A stretch of 40,487 nt of DNA from Phormidesmis sp. RL_2_1 (GTDB lineage Bacteria; Cyanobacteriota; Cyanobacteriia; Phormidesmidales; Phormidesmidaceae): positions 1 to 40,487 of the forward strand of contig JAAUPS010000015.1 of assembly GCA_012033015.1 (NCBI GenBank), given 5' to 3'. The position numbers and the translations under genes were made by a program. Below are positions 38,072 to 40,487 of the stretch, piece by piece (within the stretch, counting starts at the first letter, position 1; each line of letters opens with the position of its first letter). The notes under the pieces are model-generated. The model saw nothing but the letters and a program-made list of their open reading frames with translations. It was not told where the DNA came from and searched no databases.

Positions 38072-38560
38072 TCAGAGGCTTTTGCAATAAACCTTATCGC
38101 AGCGCTCTGTTGTTATCCCGCTCATCGGTCGATAGCCATTTTTTTCGTATAGCTTAACCGCTGCTGACAAAGCTGTGGCCGTCTCTACCCAAACTTCTTT
38201 AAAGCCTTTGTCTGTTGCAGCTTGCTCTAGCTGAGTCAATAAAAAACGGCCCAAGCCATAGCCCCGAGCATCTGGCAGCAGATACATTTTGCGAACCTCA
38301 ACGGCCCGATTACCCCGAGTAATCGGATAATAGCCGCCGGTACCGACAATTTGACCTGAGCGCTCAATCACCCAAAACTCGCCGCCAGCTTCCCAATAGT
38401 ACTTTTCAACGTCTACAACGTCCTGATCGCTACAGCCGCCGCAATCGACTTCCCAGCTCAAGTCGTACTCAACGAGGACGGTTTTGACAACGTCTGCGGC
38501 TGCAGTGCGATCGCCTACGCTCCAATCTCGAATCAAAAAATCCTTAAATTGTTGCCGCAT
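38072..38560 (-). CDS. GNAT family N-acetyltransferase
   Basis: A 162-residue GCN5-related acetyltransferase. The acetyl-CoA-binding motif A is VRKMYLLPDARGYGLGRFLL (R-x2-G-x-G form), followed by the motif B-like ETATALSAAVKLYEKNGY. The N-terminal half carries a short Cys cluster, VDCGGCSD, and WVIERSGQIVGTGGY. The substrate is unknown. It starts 12 bp after the miaE stop and is probably translationally linked to it. Confidence 0.9.
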   Translation of the reverse strand: MRQQFKDFLIRDWSVGDRTAAADVVKTVLVEYDLSWEVDCGGCSDQDVVDVEKYYWEAGGEFWVIERSGQIVGTGGYYPITRGNRAVEVRKMYLLPDARGYGLGRFLLTQLEQAATDKGFKEVWVETATALSAAVKLYEKNGYRPMSGITTERCDKVYCKSL

Positions 38561-38572
38561 TTAGCTACGCAC

Positions 38573-39229
38573 CTAGCTATGCACCCGTGGCTCAGGATGC
38601 AGGGTCTGCAAGAGTTCACTTTCTTGTTCAGCGAGTTCAGTCAATCGTTCATTGACTAAGGCAGTATCAAAATACGTTGTTGCCAGCAGCCAATAGATTC
38701 CATAGTGACGAGCCTCTGAAGCCATCAGTGACTGGTAAAACTGACCCAGTTCACGATCGGGACAATGCTTTGCGATCAACCCTAGCCGTTCATGGCTGCG
38801 CGCTTCGATCAGGGCTGACACCAGAAGTAGATCTAACATGCGGTTGGGCTCGTCGCGGCGCACCAGTTTTTTTAAGCCTGCGCCATAGGGCGGCGGTGAA
38901 ACCGGTTGTAGGGGAATGCCGCGTTTTGTCAACCACCAGTTAACTTGCTCATAATGGCTGAGTTCTTCTTGGGCGATCGCAATTAATGCCGTCACCAATT
39001 TTTCGCTAGAAGGATAGCGCGACATCATTTGAATTGCGGTGCCTGCTGCCTTTCTTTCACACTGAGCATGATCGAGCAAAATGGTGTCTAGGTTTGCGAT
39101 CGCCTGATCGACCCACGCTTGTGAAGTCGGTGTTGCCAAAACCTTAATTTTTGATGCACTCACAATAGCAGCAACCAAGGGACTCACAATCCTATCGAAA
39201 GGGGGGCAATGGCCGTCGTGTCTGAGCAA
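38573..39229 (-). CDS. miaE: tRNA-(ms2io6A) hydroxylase MiaE
   Basis: A di-iron enzyme that hydroxylates the isopentenyl group of ms2i6A37 in tRNA. About 218 residues. The iron ligands expected for this ferritin-like fold are seen in HAQCERKAAG, QEELSHYEQVNWWL, ALIEARSHERLGL and SEARHYGIYWLLA. The start is uncertain: the first 25 residues (MLRHDGHCPPFDRIV) look less conserved than the part from IKVLATPTSQAWVDQAI. It lies between aroQ and the GNAT gene, all leftward. Confidence 0.9.
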   Translation of the reverse strand: MLRHDGHCPPFDRIVSPLVAAIVSASKIKVLATPTSQAWVDQAIANLDTILLDHAQCERKAAGTAIQMMSRYPSSEKLVTALIAIAQEELSHYEQVNWWLTKRGIPLQPVSPPPYGAGLKKLVRRDEPNRMLDLLLVSALIEARSHERLGLIAKHCPDRELGQFYQSLMASEARHYGIYWLLATTYFDTALVNERLTELAEQESELLQTLHPEPRVHS

Positions 39230-39311
39230 ATATTTGGTGAAATATTTATTTGGTGAAATATTTGATGAAAAATATTTTAAGCGATCTGGTGTTCAGCAGT
39301 TTGTCAGCGGT

Positions 39312-39797
39312 CTAGGCGTCGGTTTCCAACATATCGACCCTCAACGCACCAGCCTTCAGCGACTGACGCAAGTGCCGCACTAGCCCTTCTAGACCTAAGC
39401 GATAGCTATCTGAGCCAAAGCCGCTAATTTGGCCAACGGCTATCGGGGCGATATAAGAATGGTGCCGAAAAGCTTCTCGCTGATGAATATTACTGAGATG
39501 CACCTCTACCGTGGGAAGGGCTACAGCCGCTAGGGCATCTCGAATGGCCACGCTGGTGTGAGTGTAAGCACCCGGATTAATCAAAATGCCCTGATGGCGA
39601 CTCAAGGCTGCTTGAATCTCATCCACCAGGGCACCTTCATGATTGGATTGAAAAAAGGTCAGAGTAATATCCAAAGACTCTGCCATTTGCAATAACGCTT
39701 GATTAATATCTTGAAGTGACTGAGAACCGTAGACTTCAGGCTCTCGCTTGCCCAACATGTTTAAGTTAGGGCCATTCAGGACAAGAATACTCAGCAC
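39312..39797 (-). CDS. aroQ: type II 3-dehydroquinate dehydratase
   Basis: Catalyses reversible dehydration of 3-dehydroquinate to 3-dehydroshikimate in the shikimate pathway. 161 residues, full length. Diagnostic: [20 protein letters not shown] at the N-terminus, [51 protein letters not shown] and [11 protein letters not shown]. Tyr23 (in EVYG) and His102 (in VEVHLSN) are the probable catalytic residues. GTG start. It is preceded 15 bp upstream by a 45-aa gene and followed by miaE. Confidence 0.97.
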   Translation of the reverse strand: MLSILVLNGPNLNMLGKREPEVYGSQSLQDINQALLQMAESLDITLTFFQSNHEGALVDEIQAALSRHQGILINPGAYTHTSVAIRDALAAVALPTVEVHLSNIHQREAFRHHSYIAPIAVGQISGFGSDSYRLGLEGLVRHLRQSLKAGALRVDMLETDA

Positions 39798-39812
39798 AAT
39801 AGTGTGTCAATA

Positions 39813-39950
39813 CTAACGACGACGATTTCGGTCATCTACAGGAATAGGAATAGGCTCACGTTCAGGCTGCGCTTCTGGCCCAAACAAGGCATCCATAATC
39901 CGGTCAACTAATTCTCTGAGCTTCTCTAGAACCTGATCGATATAATCCAT
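39813..39950 (-). CDS. 45-residue small protein upstream of aroQ
   Basis: An ATG at 39950 opens a 45-codon frame ending 15 bp before aroQ. The product starts MDYIDQVLEKLRELVDRIMD (amphipathic helix), then ALFGPEAQPEREPIPIPVDD, ending in RNRRR. The order helix, acidic and proline-rich stretch, basic tail reads like a real small cyanobacterial protein, not random. No function known. I infer it is the first gene of the aroQ-miaE-GNAT transcript. Confidence 0.65.
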   Translation of the reverse strand: MDYIDQVLEKLRELVDRIMDALFGPEAQPEREPIPIPVDDRNRRR

Positions 39951-40487
39951 GAGCTAGATTGCTCCCTCTCATATTTTGGAACATGTATTCTGAAAATGGT
40001 AACTCTTCAGATGGCCGAAACCGCTGGCGAGTTTGGGCTGGCAAGTTTAGATATCACCGCCATCTAGCAACCTCAGCGAAAAATCGAAAGTTAAAATCGA
40101 AAATTGTCGCGCGAAGATCGCCACGTTATGTATTTATGATAACCAATTGAGACGAATGATCAAGGTGACCTTGGGCAAATTTACATAATCTCCTGTATTT
40201 CTTTAGAACATTGAACCCTGCTGTGTATAGCTATAGCGGTTATATGGTGCGCTTTGATCCCTACCTATGAGGTTTTTGGTAGGTTGGGTGCGGTTTTTGA
40301 TAGGTTGGGTGCCATGGGCCAGCATGATTGATGCCAGCATCTGCGTCGCTATAGCTTCTGTCGAGTGAGTTAGGACAATTAGTAATCGCTGAAAGCCTTG
40401 ACTAGCATCAGCACACTCGACGAGCAGCGGTGAGACCCTGCGTCGTCGTACGGCGCTAAGGAAAGCTCACCAAGACAGCGGTGAGAC
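39951..40487. other. right-edge gene-free region with repeats
   Basis: A 63-codon forward frame (39959-40150) lacks features. A 21-bp unit is duplicated with one mismatch at 40271-40312; each copy ends in AGGTTGGGTGC. The segment 40349-40413 is the second, inverted copy of the degenerate repeat at 33298-33381. GCAGCGGTGAGAC recurs near the end (about 40423 and 40475), showing that a repetitive element continues past the window. Confidence 0.6.

Noticed and set aside
38014-38073. possible CRISPR array
   Set aside because: The 15-bp units abut without spacers, so it is a simple tandem repeat. The same applies to the other arrays in the window.

Overview
The window comes from a cyanobacterium. 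HIP1 palindromes (GCGATCGC) recur throughout, and many products are cyanobacterial or cyanobacterium/plastid families: BtpA, Tic20, Get3d-type ArsA, a DUF3747 amidase, a DUF3386 protein, a CYP120-like P450 and a VKOR-thioredoxin fusion. The mix fits a Leptolyngbya-like lineage, but that placement is a guess. No rRNA, tRNA, CRISPR array or intact insertion sequence was seen.

Layout. 1-7.1 kb: truncated DUF3386 gene, small conserved gene, TVP38-type membrane protein, lipoprotein MsrA, P450, YHS lipoprotein, cell-wall amidase. 7.2-13.6 kb: hypothetical gene, Get3d, a long YyaL/DUF255 thioredoxin-domain protein, SLH-domain envelope protein, DedA. 14-21 kb: coiled-coil protein, rpsF, FAH-family hydrolase, Tic20, small Cys-rich protein, DEAD-box helicase, rimO. 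21.3-25.5 kb: btpA, VKOR-Trx, a GTPase, a YbjN-like gene. 25.5-32.9 kb: two different membrane-anchored CHAT (caspase-like) proteins flanking an FAD oxidase; this is the most accessory-looking part. 33.7-37.7 kb: MFS transporter and a UvrD-like helicase. 38-40 kb: a leftward cluster of a 45-aa protein, aroQ, miaE and a GNAT acetyltransferase. Degenerate dispersed repeats lie at 33.1-33.4 kb and at the right edge.

Two features run through the whole window. First, at least nine genes are split by single-base indels (13 confident events), about half of them at homopolymer runs. Restoring one base gives full-length, motif-complete proteins, so I read these as sequence errors rather than mass pseudogenisation. 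Second, there are more than 20 perfect or near-perfect tandem duplications of mostly 13-15 bp, each with its own unit sequence. They occur between genes and, as 15-bp units, in frame inside genes (MsrA, YHS lipoprotein, amidase, SLH protein, the gene at 7.3 kb, and the first CHAT gene). This looks like the footprint of a local mutational process rather than a dispersed repeat family.

Functional themes are envelope biogenesis and redox protection (amidase, SLH, MsrA, YHS, VKOR-Trx, DedA/TVP38), translation and tRNA modification (rpsF, rimO, miaE, DEAD-box helicase), photosystem and membrane-protein biogenesis (btpA, Tic20, Get3d), and a possible protease-based stress or defence module (the two CHAT proteins).
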